NCBI GenBank assembly: GCA_902587025.1
Contig: CACIJJ010000009.1
Coordinates: 1-36,633 of the forward strand
DNA length: 36,633 nucleotides
Source of the DNA: an uncultured Candidatus Actinomarina sp.
GTDB lineage: Bacteria > Actinomycetota > Acidimicrobiia > Actinomarinales > Actinomarinaceae
Reading direction: 5' to 3'
The notes beneath the pieces are model-generated. The model saw only the letters and a program-made list of their open reading frames with translations, did not search any database and was not told where the DNA came from. A program made the translations under genes and the position numbers. Below are positions 15,337 to 23,787 of the stretch, in pieces. Position 1 is the first letter of the stretch, and each line of letters opens with the position of its first letter.

Positions 15337-16145
15337 TTGAACCTTTCGCACTAGCTATTGGCTTTTTGCTTTCATTTGTTTACGGATATGTCCCCTCATA
15401 TGGGATTTCCATAGCCATTTTGACGGTCATAATTAATATAATTATTTTCCCACTAACTCTTAGGCAGACGAGGTCTACCAAAAGAATGCAAGATGTTCAA
15501 CCAGAGCTGAAGAAGTTACAGAAAAAACATAAAGACAATAAAGAAGAATTAAACAAAGAAATAGCAGCTTTTTACAAAGAAAAAGGAATCAACCCGCTTG
15601 GTTGCGTTGTTCCTTTATTGGTACAAATGCCAGTTTGGTTTGCTTTGTTTAGAGTGTTGAGAGAACCGCTCTTGTTTATACCAAAATCTGAATCTTTATT
15701 TTCAGATCTAGAAAACAATATAAACATTCTTTTCTTTAACATGGATCTTCAAATACCTGCATCTGAAATATCAGGATGGGTGGAAAGAGTTCCATATATT
15801 GTTCTTATTTTAATGGTTGTTGCAACCGCACTATTTCAACAACAACAAATTACAAAGAAACAAGGAAAAAGCGACAACCCACAAGCACAGCAAATGCAAA
15901 TGATTGGAAAGGTTATGCCAATATTTTTCGGGTTCATTTCCTGGACTTTGCCTTCAGGTCTTGTCGTATATTTCTTAACAGGAAATATTTTCAGAATTGG
16001 TCAACAAGCCTTAATTATTCGTATAGAAGATAAAGAGGACAAAAGTGATAAAACTGAAAAAGATAACGAAGAGAACGAGGAAACACCAGAAACCAAGCAG
16101 CAAGAAGATCCTCGCAAAAACAGAAAAAAAAGAAGGAGAAAATAA
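15327..16145 (+). CDS. yidC: Membrane protein insertase YidC
   Basis: A 272-residue short-form YidC/Oxa1 insertase without the large periplasmic domain of proteobacteria. TTG at 15327 is the likely start, inside the end of yidD. Membrane segments are seen near residues 5-22, 26-45, 90-110, 153-175 and 195-225. The conserved arginine of the substrate groove lies in FPLTLRQTRSTKRMQ. An amphipathic cytoplasmic loop PELKKLQKKHKDNKEELNK follows. The C-terminus is a long charged tail ending in a basic cluster, which may touch ribosomal RNA. The stop overlaps the jag start by one base. Confidence 0.93.
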   Translation: MAIIEPFALAIGFLLSFVYGYVPSYGISIAILTVIINIIIFPLTLRQTRSTKRMQDVQPELKKLQKKHKDNKEELNKEIAAFYKEKGINPLGCVVPLLVQMPVWFALFRVLREPLLFIPKSESLFSDLENNINILFFNMDLQIPASEISGWVERVPYIVLILMVVATALFQQQQITKKQGKSDNPQAQQMQMIGKVMPIFFGFISWTLPSGLVVYFLTGNIFRIGQQALIIRIEDKEDKSDKTEKDNEENEETPETKQQEDPRKNRKKRRRK

Positions 16146-16897
16146 TGTCAGACAAATGGGTAGAGGTTGAAGCAAAAACCATTGATGATGCAATTAAAGC
16201 AGGTTTGAAAGAGCTTAATTTAGAGGATGCAACTGAAGCCAACATAAGTATTTTACGCGAACCCGAAGGCGGAGTTTTTGGAGTTGGAGGAACAAAAGCC
16301 CTTGTAAGAATCTCAGTTAGATCTGGGTTTAAAAACAATAACTCAAGACAATACAAACAAAGGAACAAAAGAGACAATAGAAAAAGAGAAAAAAGAAGCT
16401 ATGAGCCAAAAAAACCAAGGGTTGAAGCAGACCCCAATGAACAATTAAAGGTATCAGTTGACTTTTTACAAGGACTAATTGACTCTTTTGGGCTTGATGG
16501 AAAAGTTGAAGGGGAAGTTGAAGATAAAAATCTTGTTGTAAACGTTAAAGGAGAACAAACCGAAGCCCTTGTAGGGGAAAAAGGAATTATTATTCGGTCA
16601 CTTCATGAACTAACACGAACAGCAGTTCAAAGAAAAACAGGTGCTGGAACAAGACTAAGACTTGATGTGGCAGATTATGCTTTAAAAAGGAAAGAGGCTC
16701 TAACAATTTATGCTGAGAGACTTACTAAACAAATATTAGAGGACAAACAGGAAGTTATGCTCGAACCAATGAACTCTGTAGACAGAAAGACCCTTCATGA
16801 TGCTGTTGCAGAAATAGATGGAATTAGATCATATTCTGAAGGTAGAGAGCCATATAGATCAGTAGTTTTTGCACCAAGTAGCAACGAAGAAGAATGA
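16145..16897 (+). CDS. jag: Jag/KhpB RNA-binding protein (Jag-N, KH, R3H)
   Basis: A 250-residue cytoplasmic RNA-binding protein. Residues 3-55 are the Jag-N domain (VEVEAKTIDDAIKAGLKELN, then GGVFGVGGTKALVRI). A basic Asn/Lys/Arg linker follows to about 95. Then comes a KH domain with the GEKG loop (VGEKGIIIRSLHELTRTAV), and an R3H domain with RKTLHDAVAE and SYSEGREPYRSVVF. Jag/KhpB affects cell elongation and division through RNA binding in other bacteria. Its place after yidC is conserved. The stop overlaps rsmG by 4 nt. Confidence 0.92.
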   Translation: MSDKWVEVEAKTIDDAIKAGLKELNLEDATEANISILREPEGGVFGVGGTKALVRISVRSGFKNNNSRQYKQRNKRDNRKREKRSYEPKKPRVEADPNEQLKVSVDFLQGLIDSFGLDGKVEGEVEDKNLVVNVKGEQTEALVGEKGIIIRSLHELTRTAVQRKTGAGTRLRLDVADYALKRKEALTIYAERLTKQILEDKQEVMLEPMNSVDRKTLHDAVAEIDGIRSYSEGREPYRSVVFAPSSNEEE

Positions 16898-17511
16898 ATT
16901 TTGAACCCCAGATACCAGAGTGGGGTTTAGACGACTTTAAAAATCATCAAGATAAATTATTTGAATATCATGAATGGCTAAAAAATACTGCCATAAAAAC
17001 GGGTTTAATTAGTAAAAAAACAGATCAATTTATTTGGGATGAATTTATAATTCACTCACTTTATTTTGCAAAATTAATTAAAAAATTCAAAAATTTAAGT
17101 GAATGTGAAATTATTGACCTTGGGACAGGAGCAGGAATACCCGGCATACCCATCTCAATTGTAAACAAAACAAATGTTTCATTAGTAGACAACAAACAAA
17201 AAAGAATATATGAACTGGAAAGATTAGTAAAAATTTTAAATTTGAACAATGCTAAACCTATAAAAAAAGATGCAAAAACAATTCTAAAAGAGGCAAAAAA
17301 CTCAATAATCGTAATGAGATGCTATGTTTCAACCTCTAATATTGTAAAAACGTTAGAAAAAAAACAACTCAAAGATAATAATTTAACAATATTTGTCTCA
17401 TCTAACTCTCAATCATCAGAAATATTTAATTCAATGTTTCACGTGAAACAAGAAAAGTTTCTCATAAATAAAAATAATTTTCGTTACATAGATGTTATAA
17501 CTGATATGTGA
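16894..17511 (+). CDS. rsmG: 16S rRNA (guanine-N7) methyltransferase RsmG
   Basis: A 205-residue S-adenosylmethionine methyltransferase that modifies guanine 527 of 16S rRNA (E. coli numbering) in the family. The SAM site is EIIDLGTGAGIPGIPISI (about 71-88), followed by the acidic strand SLVDNKQKR. The C-terminal part encodes MFHVKQ, the short peptide that results when a parS site is embedded in the gene. ATG and GTG overlaps join it to jag and parA, so it is an internal gene of one operon. Confidence 0.93.
   Translation: MNFEPQIPEWGLDDFKNHQDKLFEYHEWLKNTAIKTGLISKKTDQFIWDEFIIHSLYFAKLIKKFKNLSECEIIDLGTGAGIPGIPISIVNKTNVSLVDNKQKRIYELERLVKILNLNNAKPIKKDAKTILKEAKNSIIVMRCYVSTSNIVKTLEKKQLKDNNLTIFVSSNSQSSEIFNSMFHVKQEKFLINKNNFRYIDVITDM
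17435..17450. other. parS centromere site
   Basis: TGTTTCACGTGAAACA is a perfect copy of the universal 16-bp chromosomal parS palindrome, the ParB-CTP loading site. It lies within rsmG, about 60 nt before parA and 3 kb from the putative origin. I see no other perfect copy in the window. Confidence 0.95.
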
Positions 17512-18293
17512 AATCTTTATCGATATTATGTCAAAAGGGCGGTGTTGGAAAAACCACTATTGTTGTAAATATTGCAAAAATATATTCAAATAATGGAATA
17601 AAAACACTAATTGTTGATTTAGACCCACAAGGTAATACGTCAACTTATCTTGATTTTGATAAACAAAAAAAATCAATACTTACTTCACAGGATCTTATGG
17701 AAGGAAAATTGGAAAAAGAAATCGCTTTTCTTGGTGATAATTTAGCCTTAATTCCCTCAAATGAATCTATTTTAAAATTTAATAATGAAAAAATAATCGG
17801 AGGTTCTGTTCTAGCAAAGGCTCTGCAATCATTCGTCTTTAAAGACTTTGATATAGTAATTTTTGATACACCTCCAACAATGAGTTCACTTGTACAAGAA
17901 GCATTGTGTGCTTCTGATTTCTATTTAATACCAACAAAACCAGAATTTTTAGCAATAGAGGGAGTTTCTCAAGCAATGTCTTTTGCAAAAGAAACAATTT
18001 CAAAACAAATAAAAGTTAACCCCGTTTTCCTAGGAGTTGTATTAAACCAAATAGAAACTAAAAGATCAAGCTATCTTGATTTTGAAAAAGAACTTGAGTA
18101 TTTATTGGCAGATAAACTCTTAAATACAAAAGTTTCGAGCTCGGCAGATGTTGCTGATAGCCCATATTATTTAAAAACCGTTGAGGATTTTACTAATGAC
18201 AACAAATCCAAAAAAGAGTTTTATCAATTAGCTAATGAATTATTAGAAAGGATGAATATTAATGAAAAGATCATTGAGCAGTCTTATAACTGA
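17508..18293 (+). CDS. parA: Chromosome partitioning ATPase ParA/Soj
   Basis: A 261-residue ParA ATPase. The deviant Walker A motif QKGGVGKTTIVVN lies at residues 9-21. LIVDLDPQGNTST (about 36-48) is the A' motif and DIVIFDTPPTMSSL the Walker B region. There is no N-terminal DNA-binding extension, so it is the chromosomal (Soj) type. It segregates origins together with ParB. The GTG start overlaps the rsmG stop (GTGA), and the 3' end overlaps parB by 32 nt. Confidence 0.95.
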   Translation: MKSLSILCQKGGVGKTTIVVNIAKIYSNNGIKTLIVDLDPQGNTSTYLDFDKQKKSILTSQDLMEGKLEKEIAFLGDNLALIPSNESILKFNNEKIIGGSVLAKALQSFVFKDFDIVIFDTPPTMSSLVQEALCASDFYLIPTKPEFLAIEGVSQAMSFAKETISKQIKVNPVFLGVVLNQIETKRSSYLDFEKELEYLLADKLLNTKVSSSADVADSPYYLKTVEDFTNDNKSKKEFYQLANELLERMNINEKIIEQSYN

Positions 18294-19059
18294 TACAAAT
18301 GTAAGAGAATATAAGGTAAGAGAAATAAATGTCCAAAATATTAGTGAGAGCAATTCTCAAGCAAGAACAACATTTGACGAAAATAAACTAAATGAGTTAA
18401 AAAATTCAATCCAAAAAAATGGCTTACTTCAGCCACTAATTGTTCAAGAAGTTGAGCCAGATAAATATAAGTTAATTGCAGGAGAGAGAAGATTAAGAGC
18501 ATCAAAAATGGTCGGCCTAGAAAAAGTACCCTGTCTCATAAAAGACATAAGTGAGAGAGACGCAGCAATCGTTGGCCTGGTTGAGAACATTCAAAGAGAA
18601 AGATTAAACCATATTGACGAGGCAATGGGTTATAAAGAAATAATAGAAAAATTCAATTTAAGTCCTGAAGAAATAGGGCTACTGGTTGGTAAAAGTAGAG
18701 CACACGTTTCTAATATTCTACGTTTAACAAATTTAAGCGAGACAGTTTACCAAGCTCTAAAAGAAGAAAAAGTCTCAATGGGGCAAGTACGGCCACTCAT
18801 CAATTTAGAATTTAATTTACAAAACTCTATTCTAAATGAAATTATTTCCCTAAAACTTTCAAGTAGGGCGGTAGAAGATAAAGTAAGAGATCTTAGTAGT
18901 GAGAAAATTTCTGATCAAGAAGTCACTCACTATAAAAACTTTTTTGAGGACAAAACAGGATCAAAAGTAAAAATAAATAAAATCAAAGAAAAGTATAAGT
19001 TATCTTTTACCTTTGATTCAAAAGATAAGCTTGATAAGTTTATTAATAAAATAAATTAG
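18262..19059 (+). CDS. parB: Chromosome partitioning protein ParB
   Basis: A 265-residue CTP-dependent DNA clamp. The N-domain holds GERRLRASKMVG and ENIQRERLNHIDEAMGY, which bind CTP in the family. The helix-turn-helix is in SPEEIGLLVGKSRAHVSNILRLTNL-like sequence (read in two parts: SPEEIGLLVGKSRAHVSN, then ILRLTNL). A short C-terminal dimer domain follows. The ATG at 18262 has GAAAGGA upstream and lies within the end of parA. The stop overlaps the convergent cwlM-like gene by 4 nt, leaving no room for a separate terminator. Confidence 0.95.
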   Translation: MKRSLSSLITDTNVREYKVREINVQNISESNSQARTTFDENKLNELKNSIQKNGLLQPLIVQEVEPDKYKLIAGERRLRASKMVGLEKVPCLIKDISERDAAIVGLVENIQRERLNHIDEAMGYKEIIEKFNLSPEEIGLLVGKSRAHVSNILRLTNLSETVYQALKEEKVSMGQVRPLINLEFNLQNSILNEIISLKLSSRAVEDKVRDLSSEKISDQEVTHYKNFFEDKTGSKVKINKIKEKYKLSFTFDSKDKLDKFINKIN

Positions 19060-20024
19060 TTTTCAAACTGTTTCTTTAAAGAATCAACCAATGATTGTAT
19101 TAAATTATCAATTTCTAATTTTTGGTAAAATTTACCATTTATGACAATTCCAACTGATTTTGTCTCTTTAAGAATGTTTGAGGACTTACCTATTGATTCA
19201 ATTTTCAAAGTTTCAGATAAATGTTCTGCAACTTTTTTTCCAACAACACTCTCAGAAAACCTTCCTTTAAAGAAATTAATTGATTCCTCTTCTGTGCTAT
19301 TAAATGAAACAAACAAAGTTGGTTGAAGATTGTTAATATATTGAATTTTATTTTTAAGGTTTAGTTCTTCATTAATTTCTGATGCAAATATTGAAATAAT
19401 TCCATGATTTATGCAACTCTTTTTTATCTGATCATAAAATTTTATTTGTTCTTTATAACTTCCTAAATTCGGAACATCGAAACAAACATTAAAACCTATT
19501 GTTCCAGTAGTAAGGTTTGGTGAAATTGACTTTATTGCTTCGTTTAATGAGATCTCTTGACCAGGCCTTACCAAATTTCTAATTTCATAAACCGTATTAA
19601 GCCCAACAACTCCATCAATAGTTAAGCCTCTGTTTTCTTGGAATCTTGTTACAGCTTCAACAACAGAATTTGAGTATATTCCGTTGATAGGTTCGGAATA
19701 AAAACCCATTCTTGATAAAAGTTCTTGGAGTTCTTCAACATCCGAACCATAAAGTTCATTGGTATTAAAACTTAATATTCTGTCTCCAAGTTTGTATCCA
19801 AAATTAATGAGCTCTCTCCAAAGATCTTCTTTATTGTTTATATTTTCTAAATTATTGTCATCGACAAATATTTCAACAACTGTTTTTAACTCGTTAATAT
19901 CTTTATTAGTTGAGTAGCCAACATAATTTAATTTATTTTTTAAATCTTCAACTTCGTCATTCGATAAGTTATCAACAATAGAAGATAAATCAAATTTAAT
20001 TTTCAAGCCACCTTTCAGCATCAA
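19056..20024 (-). CDS. cwlM: CwlM-like protein: peptidoglycan-binding domain plus degenerate amidase
   Basis: A 322-residue protein with no signal peptide. Residues about 20-90 and 91-150 are two peptidoglycan-binding-1-type repeats; the second is clear (DVEELQELLSRMGFYSEPIN, then SNSVVEAVTRFQENRGL). Residues about 170-320 have the outline of an amidase-3 domain, but zinc ligands are missing. The usual DPGHGG site reads FDVPNLG, and the SxHxN site reads VSFNST. I infer a non-catalytic cytoplasmic regulator, as reported for mycobacterial CwlM acting on MurA. The place between trxB and parB is the actinobacterial cwlM position. ATG at 20024 is annotated; TTG at 20006 just after AAAGGTGG is an alternative start. 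Confidence 0.82.
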   Translation of the reverse strand: MMLKGGLKIKFDLSSIVDNLSNDEVEDLKNKLNYVGYSTNKDINELKTVVEIFVDDNNLENINNKEDLWRELINFGYKLGDRILSFNTNELYGSDVEELQELLSRMGFYSEPINGIYSNSVVEAVTRFQENRGLTIDGVVGLNTVYEIRNLVRPGQEISLNEAIKSISPNLTTGTIGFNVCFDVPNLGSYKEQIKFYDQIKKSCINHGIISIFASEINEELNLKNKIQYINNLQPTLFVSFNSTEEESINFFKGRFSESVVGKKVAEHLSETLKIESIGKSSNILKETKSVGIVINGKFYQKLEIDNLIQSLVDSLKKQFEN

Positions 20025-20910
20025 TTGCTGCTTGGCATCCGGTACCGGCTGCAGTTACGGCCTGTCTATAAATTGAGTCAGCAACATCTCCTGCTGCAAA
20101 GACACCAGGGACGCTAGTACTAGTAGCCGTAGTAGAACCAGTCTTTATATATCCTTTTTCATCAAGCTCTAGAAATCCATTTAGAAAACTTACATTGGGT
20201 GTGTGCCCTATAGCTATGAAAACTCCATCAATTTCTTTTTCTTCAACCTCGTTTGTTTGACTATCTTTAAGTAGAACAGATGAAACTTGACCCTCACCTT
20301 TAATTTCCACAACTTCTTTGTTCCACGAGACATTAATTTGGTCGTGACTAAGTACCCTGTCTTGCATTATTTTACTTGCTCTAAATGAATCTCTTCTGTG
20401 GATAACAGTTACATTTTTTGCGAATTTAGTTAGAAATAAAGCTTCTTCCATAGCTGAATCTCCTCCACCAACAACTATTACATTTTTATCTTTAAAAAAG
20501 AAACCGTCACAAGTCGCACAAGCCGAAACACCATGTCCCTGCAGCTCTTTTTCTCCCTCTACTCCAAGCCAGTTCGCCGATGCTCCAGATGAAATAATTA
20601 CAGTTTTGAACTCATAAGTATTTTTCGAAGTTGTTAGCTTAAATCCATTTTCAATCTTTTCTATTGAATCTACAGTCTCAGTTAAAATTTTTGTTCCAAA
20701 CCTTTCAGCTTGATTTTTAAATACCTGCATCATTTCAGGACCCATAATTCCTTGATCAAAACCTGGATAATTTTCAACATCAGTAGTGAGCATTAATTGT
20801 CCTCCAGACTCCAACCCTTCAAATAAAACTGGTTCCAGGTTGGCCCTTGCAGCATAAATTCCAGCTGTATATCCAGCAGGACCAGAACCAATTATTGCTA
20901 AATCATCCAT
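19996..20910 (-). CDS. trxB: Thioredoxin reductase
   Basis: A 304-residue flavoprotein that uses NADPH to reduce thioredoxin. FAD binding is shown by DDLAIIGSGPAGYTAGIYAA at the N-terminus and GVFAAGDVAD near the C-terminus. NADPH binding is shown by VIVVGGGDSAMEEALFL and HRRDSFRAS. The redox site is ACATCDG (Cys-Ala-Thr-Cys). The usual partner thioredoxin gene, which normally follows trxB in this block, is absent; the 3' end instead overlaps the cwlM-like gene by 29 nt. The start overlaps the small membrane protein gene by 8 nt. Confidence 0.96.
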   Translation of the reverse strand: MDDLAIIGSGPAGYTAGIYAARANLEPVLFEGLESGGQLMLTTDVENYPGFDQGIMGPEMMQVFKNQAERFGTKILTETVDSIEKIENGFKLTTSKNTYEFKTVIISSGASANWLGVEGEKELQGHGVSACATCDGFFFKDKNVIVVGGGDSAMEEALFLTKFAKNVTVIHRRDSFRASKIMQDRVLSHDQINVSWNKEVVEIKGEGQVSSVLLKDSQTNEVEEKEIDGVFIAIGHTPNVSFLNGFLELDEKGYIKTGSTTATSTSVPGVFAAGDVADSIYRQAVTAAGTGCQAAIDAERWLEN

Positions 20911-21187
20911 TTTTTTTCTTTCTGTAACTATTCAATGACAAAATCATAAATACTAAGCCGAGTGCACCCATTGCAAATCCAGTAGGGTTAACGCCAAGTA
21001 AAAGACCAAGTCCTTGCATAATCTTTAATATTCCTGAGAATAAAAATATTACTGCAGTGATTAATAATACAACAAGTAGTAAACCTAAAGATGCAAAACC
21101 AGTAAGTCTTTTTACGGGTTGAACAATAAGATCTTTTACACTTTTTATTAAGCTCTCAACCGATTCAATAAAGCTATCTTCCTCCAT
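20903..21187 (-). CDS. Small two-helix membrane protein
   Basis: A 94-residue protein with an acidic/amphipathic N-terminal 30 residues and two hydrophobic stretches, FASLGLLLVVLLITAVIFLF (about 31-50) and, after a Gly/Asn/Pro turn, TGFAMGALGLVFMILSL (about 69-85). It ends in a basic KKK tail. I do not recognise a named family. It resembles small membrane proteins annotated only as hypothetical in actinobacteria. It overlaps trxB by 8 nt, so it is in the same operon. Confidence 0.75.
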   Translation of the reverse strand: MEEDSFIESVESLIKSVKDLIVQPVKRLTGFASLGLLLVVLLITAVIFLFSGILKIMQGLGLLLGVNPTGFAMGALGLVFMILSLNSYRKKKNG

Positions 21188-21215
21188 AAGTTAATCATAA
21201 GCTATGTAAAACTAT

Positions 21216-21923
21216 TCATGAAGTTTTCATAATTACAAGCTTTCTTGGTGAAATCTCAAATTTATTTTTTTTATATAGATTTAGAGCGGCAATATTGTCG
21301 CTTTGGGTATTAAGTTTCATATTTATAAACTTTTTTTTAACAGCAAAATTAATTACGCAATTAAGTAAATTATTTCCAAGACCTGATCCTTGATAGTTCT
21401 TTACTATTCCTATTCGTTGAAGATAAGTAAACTTTCTAGTCTCTCCTAAAATTGCATAACCATCAAGGTTATTTTGGCCTCCACTTTTAAATAAATAATT
21501 GTTGTTACAGCTCTTCATAGTTTCCTCAAGACTTGATTTAGAATTTTTCCAATAATCCTCAAATATTTTGTGATCTAATTCAAGCAAATATTCTATATCT
21601 TTATGTTCAAGTTTTTTTATTTCTATTTGTTTATTCTCACTCAGATTTCTATGGTTTGAATTTCTTAAGTTTAATACACAAACATTTAATTTATGATTGA
21701 TGGTCCATCCTGATTTAATCCAGGGTTTAATTGAATTTTCATTTATCATTGACGAACTAAAACTAATGTTTGAATTTTTTGATATTTTTAATATTTTTTT
21801 TAAAAGACCTTCTCCTCCGTAAATTTTTTGGAACAATATATCATTAACAAATTCATTAATACTCCTTGTATAAAATATTCCGTTGTAAAAGTAATGAATC
21901 TTTTTATTTTCTGTTGAATACAT
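21216..21923 (-). CDS. GNAT-family N-acetyltransferase
   Basis: A 235-residue protein whose C-terminal half is a GNAT domain. LQRIGIVKNYQGSGLGNNLL (about 169-188) holds the acetyl-CoA pyrophosphate-binding motif, and NTQSDNIAALNLYKKNKFE (about 206-224) the closing motif. The N-terminal half is diverged and may be a second, degenerate GNAT-like lobe. The substrate cannot be read. It overlaps the nudix gene by 20 nt. In related actinobacteria this stretch of the block carries larger membrane genes (murJ and its neighbour), so the position is unusual. Confidence 0.85.
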   Translation of the reverse strand: MYSTENKKIHYFYNGIFYTRSINEFVNDILFQKIYGGEGLLKKILKISKNSNISFSSSMINENSIKPWIKSGWTINHKLNVCVLNLRNSNHRNLSENKQIEIKKLEHKDIEYLLELDHKIFEDYWKNSKSSLEETMKSCNNNYLFKSGGQNNLDGYAILGETRKFTYLQRIGIVKNYQGSGLGNNLLNCVINFAVKKKFINMKLNTQSDNIAALNLYKKNKFEISPRKLVIMKTS

Positions 21924-22338
21924 ATTTTAAAATTTTTTTATCTTCTTCATATGCTAATAATTTATAGGCTTCTTCAAAGGGAACAATGGCAATCTCCTCT
22001 ATTTCATCATCAGGCTCTTTTGAGAAACTTTCAACAACATTCATTTCATAAAACCAAACAGTTTTTTTAATTGGTTCACCATCTTTTTTTATCTCATAAC
22101 GGGATTCTGCAATAGGTTTATTTCCAACAGCATAAACTTTAAAACCAGTTTCTTCATAAACCTCTCTTTCTGCAGCTTTTATTGGTGTTTCTTGATCGTC
22201 TAAATGACCTTTTGGGTAACCCCAAAATCCAGAATCGTAATCAGCCTCATACTCTTCACTTAATCTATTTTTTACTAGCAGTATCTTGTCGTCAATTAAA
22301 ACAATGCCACCAGCTGCAAAATCAACTTTTGAATTCAT
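21904..22338 (-). CDS. Nudix hydrolase (MutT4-position)
   Basis: A 144-residue nudix hydrolase. The nudix box reads GHLDDQETPIKAAEREVYEETG (read as GHLDDQETP then IKAAEREVYEETG), matching G-x5-E-x7-R-E-x-x-E-E-x-G fully. A preceding GFWGYPKG strand is typical. Such enzymes hydrolyse nucleoside diphosphate derivatives. It lies head to head with the CCA-adding/poly(A) polymerase across 38 bp, the same arrangement as mutT4/pcnA in mycobacteria. TAACAA lies 6 nt before its ATG, a possible leaderless -10. Confidence 0.9.
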   Translation of the reverse strand: MNSKVDFAAGGIVLIDDKILLVKNRLSEEYEADYDSGFWGYPKGHLDDQETPIKAAEREVYEETGFKVYAVGNKPIAESRYEIKKDGEPIKKTVWFYEMNVVESFSKEPDDEIEEIAIVPFEEAYKLLAYEEDKKILKYVFNRK

Positions 22339-22376
22339 ACTTTATTGTTACCCTAAAATTCTTCTAAGCTAACAAT

Positions 22377-23750
22377 ATGGTACCAAGAAGTCTTACAGAT
22401 TTAATTGACAATAATAGATATTTAAAATCTCTATCGAACCTTTACGAATTAAGTGGATATGATTTTTATCTTGTTGGAGGTGCTGTAAGAGATGGTATTT
22501 TAAACATTCCTACAAAAGATTTTGATTTCACAACTAATGCATCACCAGAAGAATCTATAAAAATACTGAATGATGAAGGGTATAAAACTACAGAAGTGGG
22601 GAGAGCATTTGGAACCATTGAGTTGCAACTTAAAGAGAATTCAATTCACATAACAACTTATAGGAAAGATACATATGAAAATTCTTCAAGAAACCCATCA
22701 ATACAATCAGTACCAGATTTAAATTCAGACCTTTCAAGAAGAGATTTCACAATTAATTCGATAGCTTATTCGATTAACAAAAACGAACTCCTTGATCCAT
22801 TTTTCGGACTTAAAGATTTAGCTCAAGGAATAATTAAAACTCCTGATGACCCAGTTATTTCATTTTCAGACGACCCTCTTAGAATGTTAAGACTATGCAG
22901 GTTCATAAGCACTCATGGATTTTCACCTGATAACGATACTTATACAGCGATTAGAAACAATACTGAAAGAATCAAAATCGTATCAGTTGAAAGAGTCAGA
23001 GATGAAATTACTAAACTCTTACTCGGCAAAGACGCTCCAATGGGTATCCGCGCTTTAGTTGAAAGCGGTTTAAGTTTGCATATCATTCCAGAAATTAATG
23101 AACTTAAAATGGAAGTTGATCCAAAGCACCACCACAAAGATGTTTACGAACACTCATTAGAAGTTTTAGAGGGGGTACCACCAAAATTCACATTAAGAAT
23201 GGGAGCACTTCTGCATGATATTGCCAAACCAAATACTAAAGGTGTAGAAAATGGCAAAGTTCACTTCAGACACCACGAAGTAGTTGGTGCAAGAATGACA
23301 AAAAAAATATTAAAAAGATTGAAGTATGACAATAAAACAATTGAAGATGTTGCACAGCTTGTAGAACAGAGCGCCCGCCCGCATACCTTTAAGTTGGGAT
23401 GGACAGACTCTGCTGTAAGAAGATATATTGTTGATGCTGGACATATGCTTGATGATTTAAATGCATTAGTTAGAGCAGATGTAACAACTAAAAATAAACA
23501 AAAAAAACAAGATATATACAAAACGCTTGATGAGATGGAACAAAGAATTAAAGAAGTTAAAGAAAAAGAAGAACTTGATAAGTTAAGGCCTCCCGTGAAT
23601 GGAAATGAAATTATGAAAGTTTTAAAAATTGAACCAGGTCCAATCTTAGGAAAAATAATGGACTCTTTGTATGAACAAAGAATTAATGATGGTGAAGTTT
23701 CAAAAGAGGAAGCAATCAAATTAGCCAAGGAAGTTTATAAAAAACTTTAG
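22377..23750 (+). CDS. pcnA: CCA tRNA nucleotidyltransferase / PcnA-type polymerase
   Basis: A 457-residue class II nucleotidyltransferase. FYLVGGAVRDGIL (about 30-42) and the metal-binding DFDF (Asp48, Asp50) form the catalytic head. RRDFTINSIAY (about 120-130) contacts the nucleotide. The tRNA-binding middle region follows. A C-terminal HD domain is present (HHHKDVYEHSLEV, then GALLHDIAKP). In actinobacteria this gene is labelled pcnA, but the family usually adds CCA to tRNA. The length is typical. It is transcribed away from the nudix gene, with argR 36 nt downstream. Confidence 0.93.
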   Translation: MVPRSLTDLIDNNRYLKSLSNLYELSGYDFYLVGGAVRDGILNIPTKDFDFTTNASPEESIKILNDEGYKTTEVGRAFGTIELQLKENSIHITTYRKDTYENSSRNPSIQSVPDLNSDLSRRDFTINSIAYSINKNELLDPFFGLKDLAQGIIKTPDDPVISFSDDPLRMLRLCRFISTHGFSPDNDTYTAIRNNTERIKIVSVERVRDEITKLLLGKDAPMGIRALVESGLSLHIIPEINELKMEVDPKHHHKDVYEHSLEVLEGVPPKFTLRMGALLHDIAKPNTKGVENGKVHFRHHEVVGARMTKKILKRLKYDNKTIEDVAQLVEQSARPHTFKLGWTDSAVRRYIVDAGHMLDDLNALVRADVTTKNKQKKQDIYKTLDEMEQRIKEVKEKEELDKLRPPVNGNEIMKVLKIEPGPILGKIMDSLYEQRINDGEVSKEEAIKLAKEVYKKL

Positions 23751-23787
23751 TTGTATAAATATTCAAAATAATGTATATTTATACATA
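23750..23787 (+). promoter_or_regulatory. argR promoter with two ARG boxes
   Basis: TTGTAT at 23751-23756 and TATATT at 23774-23779 are 17 bp apart, and the ATG follows 7 nt later, which predicts a leaderless mRNA. Two ARG-box-like palindromes cover the promoter: TGTATAAATATTCA (23752-23765) and TGTATATTTATACA (23772-23785). Both fit TGNATWWWWATNCA. As 18-bp boxes they are separated by 2 bp, close to the 2-3 bp known for ArgR operators. This predicts self-repression. Confidence 0.75.
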
